NCBI RefSeq assembly: GCF_002258315.1
Contig: NZ_NOYD01000005.1
Span: 1 to 55,485 of the forward strand
DNA length: 55,485 nucleotides
Origin: Rhodococcus sp. 06-462-5
Lineage (GTDB): Bacteria > Actinomycetota > Actinomycetes > Mycobacteriales > Mycobacteriaceae
Direction: 5' to 3'
Part shown: positions 12,660 through 22,400 of the stretch, in pieces
How positions within the stretch are numbered: position 1 is the first letter of the stretch
Layout: each line of letters starts with the position of its first letter
Translations under genes and position numbers: made by a program
Notes under the pieces: generated by a model
The model's database searches: none
What the model saw: the letters and a program-made list of their open reading frames with translations, nothing else
What the model was told of the DNA's origin: nothing

Positions 12660-15370
12660 TCGTAGACATCAACGGTGTACCCACCGACATCACTCCACGG
12701 CCCGGTCAGTGCCTGCGCACCATGCTCCGTGAACACGACCACTTCGAGGTGAAGAAAGGGTGCGACGCGGGCGACTGCGGCGCATGTTCTGTTCTCGTCG
12801 ACGGAGAACCGGTGCATTCGTGCATCTTCCCCGCATTTCGTGCGGCCAACCGGTCCGTCACCACCGTCGCGGGGCTCGGTACCCCGGACGATCTCCATCC
12901 GATGCAGAGTCGATTCGTCGAAGCCGCCGGATTCCAGTGTGGATTCTGCACTGCGGGAATGGTCGTCACCGCCTCGACGCTGACCGAGGAAGACATGGAC
13001 GAACTTCCCGAACGACTGAAGGGAAACCTGTGTCGCTGCACCGGGTATCGCGCCGTGTCCGACGCCGTCTGCGGGGTGGTCAACACCGAGAAGTCCGTCG
13101 ACGGTCCGGCGTGTGGACGGTCCCTCGCAGCGCCGGCCAGTACCCGCATCGTCACCGGAACCGAGCCCTACACACTCGACCACACCCCTCCCGGGTTGCT
13201 GCACGCCAGCGTTCTCGGGAGTCCACACGCACATGCCCGGATCGTCTCCATCGACACCACCGCCGCAGAGCAGGTGCCGGGGGTGCACCTGATCCTGACT
13301 GCCAAAGACAGCCCGGCAACGGCATTTTCGACGGCCCGCCACGACCGCCGCGTCGACGATCCGGACGACACCCACGTTCTCGATACCGTCGTGCGCTTCA
13401 TCGGCCAGCGGGTGGCGATCGTGGTCGCGGAATCGGTTGCAGCAGCCGAGGAGGGCTGCCGCGCTCTTGTCGTCGAGTACGACGTGCTGCCCGCAGTGTT
13501 CGATCCGGAGTCCGCGCTCGCACCCGATGCGCCGAAGATCCACGGCGACAAGGACGCGACTGCTCGGATAGCGGATCCGTCGCGCAATCTGGTGGCCGAA
13601 CTGCACGGCAGCACCGGGGACGTCGACGCTGCCGTTCGCGGCGCAGCGGCGGTGGTCACCGGCCGCTGGACCACTCAGCGAATTCAGCACGTACACCTGG
13701 AGACCCACGGCACCATCGGCTGGTTGGACGAGACCGGAAAGCTGAACCTGCGCACCAGCACTCAGGTTCCGTTTCTGGTGCGCGACGAGATCTGCGAGAT
13801 CTTCGGTTTGGCACGCGACCGCGTGCGCGTGTTCACCGCGCGCGTCGGCGGCGGATTCGGCGGCAAGCAGGAGTTGCTCACCGAAGACGTGGTGGCGCTG
13901 GCGGTACTGCGTACCGGTCGACCGGTGCAGTTCGAGTTCACGCGCACGGACGAGTTCACCGTGTCGCCGTGTCGTCATCCGTTCCGCGTCGACGTCACCG
14001 CCGCCGCGAGCGCCGACGGCACGCTGACCGCCCTGTCGATCGACGTTCTCACCGACGCCGGTGCCTACGGGAACCACAGTGCCGGTGTGATGTTCCACGG
14101 CTGCGGCGAGTCGGTGGCGATCTACCGGTGCGCCAACAAGCGAGTCGACGCGAAAACCGTGTACACCAACAACATCCCGTCCGGAGCCTTTCGCGGCTAC
14201 GGATTGGGACAGGTGATGTTCGCGATCGAATCGGCGATGGACGATCTGGCGCGAGAGATCGACGTCGACCCGTTCGAGTTCCGCAGACGCAACGTGATCG
14301 TCCCCGGCGACGACATCGTCGCCGCCCACCACGAGGGAGACGACCTGCAGTTCGGCAGCTACGGCCTCGACCAGTGCATCGACCTGGCCGAAGCCGCTCT
14401 GCGACGGGGCAACGGCGAGCACGCACCGGCAGGCTGGAAGGTCGGCGAAGGAATGGCGGTGGCCATGATCGCGACCATTCCGCCGCGTGGCCACCGCGCC
14501 GAGACCTCGGTGGCATTGCTGCCCGAGGGTCGGTACGAGATACGCGTCGGAACTGCGGAATTCGGCAACGGAACCACCACCGTCCACACTCAGATCGCGG
14601 CGAGTGAACTGGCCACCTCCGTCGACCGCATCCGAGTCGATCAATCCGACACCGACTCGGTCACCTACGACACGGGCGCGTTCGGTTCGGCGGGCACCGT
14701 GGTGGCAGGCAAGGCCTTGTACGCGGCGGTTCGCGCGATGTCGGCTCGGATCCTGGATCTGGCCGCCACCGCGACCGGACACCGGAATTCGGACTGCACG
14801 CTCGGACCCGAAGGTGTCCGCTGCGGAGATCGCTTCGTCACCCTCGACGACATTCTGGCGATGGCAGGAGGCACCCTCGTCACCGCGGGCAACAGCGGTG
14901 GGCTGCCGCGTTCGCTCGCGTTCAACGTGCACGCGTTCCGGGTGGCGGTGCAGGAGGACACCGGCACCGTGAAAATCCTGCAGTCGGTGCAGAGCGCGGA
15001 CGCTGGAACTGTGATGAACCCGCAGCAGTGCCGTGGGCAGGTCGAGGGCGGTGTCGCACAGGCGATCGGGAGCGCGCTGTACGAGGAGATCCGCACCGAC
15101 GGTGCCGGTCTGGTCACCACCGATTCGATTCGTAGCTACCACGTTCCGCAGTTCGCGGACATTCCTCCCACCGAAGTTCTGTTCGCCGACACCTACGACC
15201 GTCTGGGCCCGTTCGGCGCGAAGTCGATGAGCGAGTCTCCGTACAATCCCGTGGCACCGGCCCTGGCCAACGCGATCCGTGACGCCGTCGGTGCCCGACT
15301 GTACGACCTACCCATGTCGTCGGACCGTGTGTGGCGGGCGGTCAGCGGTCGTAGAACGTCTGCAGAATGA
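12656..15370 (+). CDS. Xanthine dehydrogenase, fused [2Fe-2S] and molybdopterin-binding subunit
   Basis: 904 residues from ATG 12656. Residues ~1-150 are the iron-sulphur part: a plant-type cluster GCDAGDCGACSVLVDGEPVH followed by a Cys, then a second cluster CGFCTAGM with CRCTGYRAV. The rest is the molybdopterin domain: HVHLETHGTIGW, the GGGFGGKQE loop, FRGYGLGQ, and near the end AKSMSESPYNP, whose Glu occupies the position of the catalytic glutamate. The enzyme hydroxylates hypoxanthine and xanthine to urate, feeding the uricase branch. A fused FeS-Mo chain beside a separate FAD chain is an actinobacterial arrangement. No XdhC-type chaperone is in the window. The 3' end overlaps the convergent Lrp gene by 29 bp. 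Confidence 0.88.
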   Translation: MIVDINGVPTDITPRPGQCLRTMLREHDHFEVKKGCDAGDCGACSVLVDGEPVHSCIFPAFRAANRSVTTVAGLGTPDDLHPMQSRFVEAAGFQCGFCTAGMVVTASTLTEEDMDELPERLKGNLCRCTGYRAVSDAVCGVVNTEKSVDGPACGRSLAAPASTRIVTGTEPYTLDHTPPGLLHASVLGSPHAHARIVSIDTTAAEQVPGVHLILTAKDSPATAFSTARHDRRVDDPDDTHVLDTVVRFIGQRVAIVVAESVAAAEEGCRALVVEYDVLPAVFDPESALAPDAPKIHGDKDATARIADPSRNLVAELHGSTGDVDAAVRGAAAVVTGRWTTQRIQHVHLETHGTIGWLDETGKLNLRTSTQVPFLVRDEICEIFGLARDRVRVFTARVGGGFGGKQELLTEDVVALAVLRTGRPVQFEFTRTDEFTVSPCRHPFRVDVTAAASADGTLTALSIDVLTDAGAYGNHSAGVMFHGCGESVAIYRCANKRVDAKTVYTNNIPSGAFRGYGLGQVMFAIESAMDDLAREIDVDPFEFRRRNVIVPGDDIVAAHHEGDDLQFGSYGLDQCIDLAEAALRRGNGEHAPAGWKVGEGMAVAMIATIPPRGHRAETSVALLPEGRYEIRVGTAEFGNGTTTVHTQIAASELATSVDRIRVDQSDTDSVTYDTGAFGSAGTVVAGKALYAAVRAMSARILDLAATATGHRNSDCTLGPEGVRCGDRFVTLDDILAMAGGTLVTAGNSGGLPRSLAFNVHAFRVAVQEDTGTVKILQSVQSADAGTVMNPQQCRGQVEGGVAQAIGSALYEEIRTDGAGLVTTDSIRSYHVPQFADIPPTEVLFADTYDRLGPFGAKSMSESPYNPVAPALANAIRDAVGARLYDLPMSSDRVWRAVSGRRTSAE

Positions 15371-15779
15371 TCGTGCTGCGTGTCTGCACGTTGGCGGTCG
15401 CGCGGATCTCCTGCAGCAAGCGCTCGAGCGCCCTCGGCGACTCGACGCGCACCAGAAGAACGTAGCTTTCCTCGCCGGCAACCGAGTGGCACGACTCGAT
15501 GGCCGACAGATGCTTCAACCTCGCAGGGGCATCGTCCGGTTGCGCCGGATCGATCGGAGTGATGGCCACGAACGCCGACAGCGGCCGGCCGAGCGCCTCC
15601 GGGTCGACCTGCGCCGTGTACCCACGGATGACGCGTCGGGACTCGAGCCGCCTGACTCTGGATTGAACGGCCGAGACGGACAGGGAAGCCTTCTCCGCCA
15701 ACGTCGCCAAAGTGGCACGGCCGTCGGAGACAAGCTCGTCGATGATCAAACGATCGACGCGATCGAGATTTTCACTCAC
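15342..15779 (-). CDS. Lrp/AsnC-family transcriptional regulator
   Basis: 145 residues from GTG 15779. An N-terminal winged helix (LDRVDRLIIDELVSDGRATL, then LAEKASLSVSAVQSRVRRLE) is joined to a C-terminal RAM ligand-binding domain (SAFVAITPID ... VLLVRVESPRALERLLQEIR). Family members bind amino acids and control amino acid metabolism. The only strong local clue is the convergent overlap with xanthine dehydrogenase, which says little about the target. A TACATT box 6 nt upstream of the GTG indicates a leaderless transcript. Confidence 0.88.
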   Translation of the reverse strand: MSENLDRVDRLIIDELVSDGRATLATLAEKASLSVSAVQSRVRRLESRRVIRGYTAQVDPEALGRPLSAFVAITPIDPAQPDDAPARLKHLSAIESCHSVAGEESYVLLVRVESPRALERLLQEIRATANVQTRSTIILQTFYDR

Positions 15780-15785
15780 CTGCGC

Positions 15786-15791
15786 AATGTA
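15786..15791 (-). promoter_or_regulatory. Candidate -10 element for the Lrp/AsnC gene
   Basis: Reverse-strand TACATT lies 6 nt before the GTG at 15779. No Shine-Dalgarno sequence is present. Confidence 0.45.
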
Positions 15792-15876
15792 GCCCAGATC
15801 CGAGACGAATCAGCGCCCAGATCCGTTTCTGCTGGTCGAATCGGTGCTTGTGCCTCTTTTTGTTCGATCGCAGCGA

Positions 15877-16587
15877 TCACACGAAGAGCGGCGGTAGAGC
15901 GAGAACCATGACCGCCGACCAACTGACGTGTGTGAGGATCGGTGCCAGTATCCCGCCGGATGCGCGCCGCTGGAGGCCCATGACGTAACCGAGAAGCACT
16001 GCGGCGAAGCCCAGCATCGGGTTGCCCGATGCGAGGGTGGCGATCGCGTAGACGACCGTCGAGATGATCACCGGATGCTTGACGCCGATGGCCGAGTACA
16101 GCGCTCCTCGGAAGAAGATCTCCTCGGCCACGCCGTTGAGCAACGCGATGAACACGATGAGCACCAACGAACCCACCCGGGCGTGCGCGAGTACGTTCTC
16201 GGTGAAGTCGGCCAGTGGCGGAATCTGCCGAACCACGAGACCGCCGAGCATGAACACCCCGCCGACGGCGAGCCCGATCAGGATCGGTGTGACGATCGGC
16301 CGCCTGATCGATCCTCCGACCTGAATGCGTCCGAGATGCAGTGGGCCGGAGAGAAACCCGCCCACCGTCCACACCCCGGCCAACAGCAGAGTCAGTGCGT
16401 AGAACACTGGGTCGCCCGGCTCGACCTTGAGCGAGAAGTAGAGCACCGTGGCACCGATCACCAGGGTGATCAGCACGACGATTCGGCGCTTACGAAACGC
16501 TGCGTCGGACTGTCGGTGATCGCGCTCGACCGGGTCGACCAGAGCGGACTTCATCACGTTGAGTGCGGTCGTGGACCACGTTCCCAT
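15877..16587 (-). CDS. CPBP-family intramembrane metalloprotease (Abi/CAAX protease-like)
   Basis: 236 residues from ATG 16587, which overlaps the SDR stop (TGATG). An AGGAGG is 4 nt upstream. Several hydrophobic helices surround the CPBP signature VAEEIFFRGAL (motif 1, catalytic Glu pair and Arg), followed by GFAAVLLGYVMGLQRR and the final LAPILTHVSW with the metal-binding His. Members cleave or anchor within membranes; roles include bacteriocin immunity and prenyl-protein processing, but none is shown here. Coupling to the SDR gene suggests joint expression. Confidence 0.85.
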   Translation of the reverse strand: MGTWSTTALNVMKSALVDPVERDHRQSDAAFRKRRIVVLITLVIGATVLYFSLKVEPGDPVFYALTLLLAGVWTVGGFLSGPLHLGRIQVGGSIRRPIVTPILIGLAVGGVFMLGGLVVRQIPPLADFTENVLAHARVGSLVLIVFIALLNGVAEEIFFRGALYSAIGVKHPVIISTVVYAIATLASGNPMLGFAAVLLGYVMGLQRRASGGILAPILTHVSWSAVMVLALPPLFV

Positions 16588-17771
16588 CACGCCTCCTCGG
16601 TATCGGTCAGTCGGCGCACGGCCGACCTCGCGCGTCGATTCACGTCGGCCATCACGTCGAGATTGGTACGCAGTGCAGCCGCAACGGGCTTCGAGTAGAG
16701 CAGTCGACGACCACCGAGGGCTTCGATCAATCCCCAGGTGTGGTCCGAGGACGCCGCGACACCGCGACGTCTGACCCCAAGGGCGTCACCGCCGCTCCAC
16801 GCCGCGTCGGTGCTCGCGAGCCGAAGCGGATCCTTCAGCGCACACACACCGGGAGGGTCACCGACCATTCCCCGCACACTACGGGCCATGGCGTCGGCAA
16901 TCGTGGTGAGACCTCGGGGAGGGTCGGGAACGAGCTCACGAATCCGACTCTCGGACGTCGTCATCGTGTTGTGCAGGGACCCGACGAGATCTTCGGCCAG
17001 TCCGGCGGGAACCGGAATGATCTTTCCGATGACCTTGCCTGCAAGTGAAGTCGGCACCAGCGGCACCGGAACACCGATGCGCTGCAGACCGGCAGCTTCG
17101 ACGTACGCGAACACCAGATCTCGATACGGCACCACATCCGGCCCACCGATGTCGTACGAACCCGCGGGAACGGCGTCGGCGTCGGCGGACGCCACCAGGT
17201 AGTGCAGTACGTCGTCGACGGCGATGGGTTGCACGGGCTCGGCGAGCCAACTCGGCAGCGGCAGCACCGGCAAACGGTCCGCGAGGTAGCGCAACATCTC
17301 GTACGACGTCGAACCAGCGCCAAGGACGATGGCCGCTCGCAGCCACACCAGCTCGACGCCGTCCACCGTCAGTGCCTCGCCGACGTCCGCCCGGCTCGCG
17401 AGGTGCTCCGACAGCTGGTCGTCGTCGGGCACGAAACCGCCGAGGTAGACGATTCGGCGTACTCCCGCCCGCGCGGCCGCAGCAGCGAACTGCTCGGCGG
17501 ACCGTCGGTCCTGCGCGCGGTAGTCGGACTCGCCGATGGCGTGCACGAGGTAGTAGGCCACATCGATGTCGCCGGATTCCGCGAACGCGGCAGCACAGGA
17601 CCGTTCGTCGGTGACGTCGAGCGAGACTGCGGTGACGGAGTCGAAGAAATCGAAGGTCCGCAGGTTGTCCGGCGTTCGAGAGCCGACGACGACCTCGGCC
17701 TCGTCGGCCAGCAGAGCTGCCACCAACCGCGACCCGATGTATCCGCTGGCACCGGTGACGAGAGCTCTCAT
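16587..17771 (-). CDS. NAD(P)-binding SDR / NmrA-like protein
   Basis: 394 residues. The Rossmann dinucleotide motif VTGASGYIGSRLV is at the N-terminus, with YYLVHAIGESDY and VYLGGFVPDD giving the atypical (extended) SDR fold, as in complex-I-subunit-type or NmrA-like proteins. After ~290 residues comes an uncharacterised C-terminal extension (LGVRRRGVAASSDHTWGLIE). The classical YxxxK pair is not evident, so it may bind rather than reduce. Its stop is coupled to the CPBP protease. TAGCCT lies 6 nt before the ATG. Confidence 0.75.
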   Translation of the reverse strand: MRALVTGASGYIGSRLVAALLADEAEVVVGSRTPDNLRTFDFFDSVTAVSLDVTDERSCAAAFAESGDIDVAYYLVHAIGESDYRAQDRRSAEQFAAAAARAGVRRIVYLGGFVPDDDQLSEHLASRADVGEALTVDGVELVWLRAAIVLGAGSTSYEMLRYLADRLPVLPLPSWLAEPVQPIAVDDVLHYLVASADADAVPAGSYDIGGPDVVPYRDLVFAYVEAAGLQRIGVPVPLVPTSLAGKVIGKIIPVPAGLAEDLVGSLHNTMTTSESRIRELVPDPPRGLTTIADAMARSVRGMVGDPPGVCALKDPLRLASTDAAWSGGDALGVRRRGVAASSDHTWGLIEALGGRRLLYSKPVAAALRTNLDVMADVNRRARSAVRRLTDTEEA

Positions 17772-17777
17772 GCGTCG

Positions 17778-17783
17778 AGGCTA
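17778..17783 (-). promoter_or_regulatory. Candidate -10 element for the SDR-CPBP operon
   Basis: Reverse-strand TAGCCT lies 6 nt before the ATG at 17771, leaderless spacing. Confidence 0.4.
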
Positions 17784-17825
17784 ACGGCAGTCGGGGCGTT
17801 GTGTCGGTGTGGCATTGTCGCTCCT

Positions 17826-18431
17826 ATGGCTCTGGTCTTGGCAGGTGTGGTTCTCCCCGATCCCCTCGGTACCGAAACGGTGCTCCGGCGCGGAGTCGCG
17901 GTGGCGCGGGCCGGTGCGGGCTGGATGCTCACCACGACCGCTTTCGCGCTTACCCTGCCCGGCCGAATCGAAGCACTGCTGACGCGTATTGAGATGTTGA
18001 TGACACGCATCGATCACGTGATCGACTCCGCCGACGCCGTGGTCGCCAGCGTGCAGCGCACAACCGGTGCCGCGGACGAGGTGGTCGCGTCGGCATCGGT
18101 CGCCTCGCACACCGCGCTGGAACTGATCGAGCTGTTCGATCCCATCGCCAAGAAATCCGAACCCATGGCCCGAAAGTTCGTCGACAACCTCTCCGAGGAG
18201 GAAGTCGACGCCGCGATCGCCATGGTCGATCAGCTGCCAGGACTCCTCGATCACATGGAGGCGCTGCTTCCCATCCTCGCCACCCTCGACACGGTGTCCC
18301 CCGAGATTCACGAGCTCCTCGGAGTCACCAAGGACGTTCGACGCGCGGTCATCGGCATTCCGGGGTTCAAGTTCTTCCGCAATCGCGGTGAGGACAAGCT
18401 CGCCGACGAAGAGCGGGACGCAGAGAACTAG
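17826..18431 (+). CDS. Hypothetical amphipathic helical protein
   Basis: 201 residues from ATG 17826. The N-terminus has a weak hydrophobic stretch (GWMLTTTAFALTLPG). A long heptad-like helical region follows (RIEALLTRIEMLMTRIDHVI, then TTGAADEVVASASVASHTAL), ending in a charged tail. The pattern suggests a coiled coil or membrane-surface protein. I recognise no named family; similar helical proteins occur in mycolata. It is isolated between divergent and convergent neighbours. Confidence 0.65.
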   Translation: MALVLAGVVLPDPLGTETVLRRGVAVARAGAGWMLTTTAFALTLPGRIEALLTRIEMLMTRIDHVIDSADAVVASVQRTTGAADEVVASASVASHTALELIELFDPIAKKSEPMARKFVDNLSEEEVDAAIAMVDQLPGLLDHMEALLPILATLDTVSPEIHELLGVTKDVRRAVIGIPGFKFFRNRGEDKLADEERDAEN

Positions 18432-18442
18432 GGCGCTCGGCC

Positions 18443-18964
18443 TCAGCGCTTCCCGGCGATCCTCGCGCGCAGTCGCGTCCACCAGGACGACGCGTCCGAA
18501 CCCGTCGCATTCGTGGGTGTCGCGGCCGACTGCGAACGATGCTCACGCTCGAGTCGGTCCACCTCGGCTCGGTTGGTTCGCCAGCTCTCCATCCAGGTCT
18601 CGACGTCCACCGGGGCGAGCGGCACTACCGGCGGCGTCGGGAACCGAATCCAGTCGACGATGCGAGCATTCAACTCGTCCAGCACATCTCGCGCCGAGTC
18701 CTCGCGCCGGATGGCGATGAGCGTCGACGGCAGCCGCTCGATCTCCTTGCGCAGCTGCAGTGCGGTGGGCAGCAGTGCGTCAGCGGGCAGGTTCTCCCGT
18801 TTCAGGTAGCCGCGAACCCACCACAGCTCGTCCCCGGGATCGCCCACCGGAATCGGTTTACCGGTGCCCTCTAGGCCCTCGAAGGCGCCGTTGTCCTGAG
18901 CCTCACGAATCTGCTTGTCCACCCAGGACTCGAACGTGACTCCTGGCTTCTTGCGTTCGGTCAC
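18443..18964 (-). CDS. DUF1992 (DnaJC28 conserved domain) protein
   Basis: 173 residues from GTG 18964. The N-terminal ~100 residues carry the DUF1992 pattern: FESWVDKQIREAQDNGAFEG, then GTGKPI, then RENLPADALLPTALQLRKEI. The C-terminal tail (residues 115-173) is charged and variable. The domain is shared with eukaryotic DnaJ-subfamily C member 28, but no J domain is present. Function unknown. TACAGT lies 7 nt upstream of the start. Confidence 0.82.
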   Translation of the reverse strand: MTERKKPGVTFESWVDKQIREAQDNGAFEGLEGTGKPIPVGDPGDELWWVRGYLKRENLPADALLPTALQLRKEIERLPSTLIAIRREDSARDVLDELNARIVDWIRFPTPPVVPLAPVDVETWMESWRTNRAEVDRLEREHRSQSAATPTNATGSDASSWWTRLRARIAGKR

Positions 18965-18971
18965 CCCGTCG

Positions 18972-18977
18972 ACTGTA
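18972..18977 (-). promoter_or_regulatory. Candidate -10 element for the DUF1992 gene
   Basis: Reverse-strand TACAGT lies 7 nt before the GTG at 18964. Confidence 0.4.
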
Positions 18978-19020
18978 GATCCGGTGCCGGGCCCTGCGCC
19001 ACGTCTGCGAACACGACGAA

Positions 19021-19047
19021 GCCCCGACCCGATGTGCAGGCCGGGGC
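19021..19047 (-). terminator. Weak hairpin terminator candidate
   Basis: GCCCCG and CGGGGC form 6-bp arms around a 15-nt loop, just beyond the stop of the small gene at 19070-19321. No U-tract. Confidence 0.3.
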
Positions 19048-19069
19048 CGATGTCCCACAGCGGTGTCGG

Positions 19070-19321
19070 TCAGCCGTACTCGGCGACCAATCGATCGAAT
19101 TCTTCGCGGTCGATGACCTGCGGCTCGTTGATCGCGAGCGCTTGGGCGTACTTGCTCGCCAGGTGGTAGTCACGACCGAGCGGCCCCTGCTCGGCGTCGT
19201 CCTCGTCGGACTGGATGCTCGCACCCGGAGGAACCTCGTTCTGCAGACCGTTGGTCTTGCTGCCGAGGAGAGCGTCGAGCTTCGCGGAAATCTTCTGCAT
19301 GATCTCTTGGTCGTCGGTCAT
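19070..19321 (-). CDS. Small conserved-looking hypothetical protein
   Basis: 83 residues, acidic and hydrophilic, with an N-terminal helix (QEIMQKISAKLDALLG) and a C-terminal EPQVIDREEFDRLVAEYG. No family recognised and no membrane segment or signal peptide. Coding-type base composition and the compact position upstream of lhr on the opposite strand support it as a real gene. Confidence 0.55.
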   Translation of the reverse strand: MTDDQEIMQKISAKLDALLGSKTNGLQNEVPPGASIQSDEDDAEQGPLGRDYHLASKYAQALAINEPQVIDREEFDRLVAEYG

Positions 19322-19417
19322 GGGAGCGGTGTACCCGAATCGCTCGAATCGACACCGCAGCGCGGTCGGGGAACGACGTGAGGATTATCTGTCGGTGCCC
19401 GGGGGCATGATGATGGG

Positions 19418-22400
19418 ATGGCCAGGCACAGTACGGGCACCGACGCTGCGGGCGAGCTGTCGGTGATGGAGAAGTTGTCGCGGCCCACCCGCGAGTGGTT
19501 CTCCGGTGCCTTTCCTGCTCCCACGTCCGCGCAGCTGGGCGCGTGGTCGTCCATCTCGAGTGGATCGCACACTCTCGTGGTGGCGCCGACGGGTTCGGGC
19601 AAGACGCTCTCGGCCTTCCTGTGGGCCCTGGACGAGCTGGCGCAACTGGGCGCGGACAGCACCCGCAAGACCAAGGTCCTCTACATCTCCCCGCTCAAGG
19701 CCCTCGCCGTCGACGTCGAGCGCAACCTGCGTGCTCCCCTGGTCGGTATCACCCAGACCGCGAAGCGCCTCGGCCTGAACCCACCGGAGATCTCCGTCGG
19801 CGTGCGATCCGGCGATACCAGCGCCGCCGACCGCAGGAACATGATCAAAACTCCGCCGGACATTCTGATCACCACCCCGGAATCACTGTTCCTGATGCTG
19901 ACGTCGGCCGCCCGAGACATCCTCGCCGAGGTCGACACCGTCATCGTCGACGAGGTCCACGCCGTCGCAGGCACAAAACGTGGCGCGCACCTCGCGGTGT
20001 CCCTGGAGCGGCTCGACGCGATGCTGGACAAGCCCGCCCAGCGCATCGGCCTGTCCGCGACGGTGCGACCGCACGAAGAAGTGGGCCGCTTCCTGGCCGG
20101 TGCGGCCCCCATCGAGATCGTCGCTCCACCTGCACCGAAGACCTTCGATCTGACGGTTCAGGTGCCGGTGGAGGACATGACCGAACTGGGGGTCACCGAT
20201 CCGAACGCCGACACCTCCGCCGCTCCCCCGGCGCAGGGATCGATCTGGCCGCACGTCGAGGAGAAGATGGTCGATCTCATCCTCGAGCACAAATCGTGCA
20301 TCGTCTTCGCCAACTCCCGTCGCCTCGCAGAACGCCTCACCGCGCGACTCAACGAGGTGTACGCCGAGCGGATCGGCGACGGCGTGGAGACACAACACAA
20401 GCCGCCGTCGCAGGTCGGCACTCCCAACGACGTCAACCACGGTGCCGATCCGTTGTTGGCCCGAGCCCACCACGGCAGCGTCAGCAAGGATCAGCGCGCG
20501 CTGATCGAGGACGATCTCAAGACCGGCAGGCTGCGCTGCGTCGTCGCCACCAGCAGCCTCGAACTCGGAATCGACATGGGCGCAGTCGATCTGGTCGTTC
20601 AGGTCGAAGCGCCACCATCGGTGGCGAGTGGGCTGCAACGCGTCGGACGCGCAGGTCACCAGGTCGGCGAGATCTCCAAGGGTGTGTTGTTCCCCAAGCA
20701 CCGCACCGACCTGATTCACTGCGCCGTCACGGTCGAACGCATGACGTCGGGCAAGATCGAGGCGTTGTTCGTTCCCGCCAACCCTCTCGACGTACTGGCG
20801 CAGCAGACCGTGGCGGCCTGCGCTCTCGAACCGATCGACGCGGAGGACTGGTTCGACTCGGTCCGTCGCACAGGCAGTTTCGCCACCCTGCCCCGATCCG
20901 CCTACGAGTCGACTCTCGACCTGCTCTCGGGCCGCTACCCCTCCGACGAGTTCGCAGAGCTGCGGCCGCGGCTCGTGTGGGACCGCGACGCCAACACTCT
21001 CACCGGCCGTCCCGGGTCGCAGCGACTGGCCGTCACCTCCGGTGGCACCATCCCCGACCGCGGACTCTTCACCGTCTACATGGTCGGTGAAAAGCAGTCC
21101 AGGGTAGGTGAACTCGACGAGGAGATGGTCTACGAATCGCGAGTGGGAGACGTGTTCGCACTCGGTGCCACCAGCTGGCGCATCGAGGAGATCACCCACG
21201 ATCGGGTGCTCGTCAGCCCGGCGTACGGCCAACCCGGCCGGCTCCCCTTCTGGCACGGCGACGGTCTCGGTCGACCGGCCGAACTGGGCCAGGCACTGGG
21301 CGAATTCCTGCGAAGCACCACCGATCGCAGCAACCTCGCCGAGCGACTGAGCTCCGACGGTCTCGACGCCAACGCCGTCAACAACCTCATCGCCTTGCTC
21401 GACGAGCAACTCGAGGCGACGGGTCAACTGCCCACCGACAAGACGATGATCGTCGAGCGGTTCCGCGACGAACTGGGCGACTGGCGGCTCGTGCTGCATT
21501 CGACCTACGGCCAGCAGGTACACGCTCCGTGGGCACTCGCAGTCGGCGCGAGACTGATCGAGCGCTACGGCATCGACGCCGCTCCTACTGCCTCCGACGA
21601 CGGCATCATCGTTCGGCTCCCCGACACAGACGACCAGCCGCCCGGCGCAGAGCTGTTCGTGTTCGAGCGCGACGAGATTGCCGACATCGTCACCGAGCAG
21701 GTCGGCGGGTCGGCCCTGTTCGCGTCGAGGTTTCGCGAATGTGCCGCTCGCGCACTGCTTCTCCCCCGCCGCAACCCGGGCAAGCGTGCGCCGCTGTGGC
21801 AGCAGCGCCAGCGTTCGGCTCAGCTGCTCGACGTGGCACGCAAATACCCTACGTTCCCGATTTTGCTCGAGACCGTGCGCGAATGCCTGCAGGATGTCTA
21901 CGACCTCCCTGCCCTCGAAGACATCCTCGCCCGGATCGGTCGACGCCAGATCAGGATCGTCGACGTCGAGACTCCGTCACCGTCCCCGTTCGCCAATTCG
22001 CTGCTGTTCAACTACGTCGGCGCATTCATGTACGAGGGCGACAGCCCGTTGGCCGAACGCCGAGCCGCCGCACTGTCACTCGACTCGGCGCTCCTCGCCG
22101 AGCTGCTCGGACGCGTCGAACTGCGAGAGTTGCTCGACGACAGCGTCATCACCACCACCGAACTCGAACTGCAGAGACTGCCCGAGGACAGACACGCCAA
22201 GGACATCGAAGGCGTGGCCGACCTGCTACGACTGCTCGGACCGTTGACCGTGGACGAAGTCGGCCTGCGCACCAACGGCGACGAATATCCGCAGTGGCTC
22301 ACCGAACTCGCCGATGCCAAACGGGCGATGGAGGTCTCGTTCGCCGGCAAGAACTGGTGGACGGCGATCGAGGACGCCGCTCGACTGCGCGATGCGTTGG

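Noticed and set aside
12611..15142. 843-codon open frame antisense to xanthine dehydrogenase
   Set aside because: Long only because of the GC-rich third-position bias; Arg/Gly/His-rich product with no family motif, fully overlapping a clear enzyme.
19883..21523. 546-codon open frame antisense to lhr
   Set aside because: Shadow of the helicase core; no motif or start signal.
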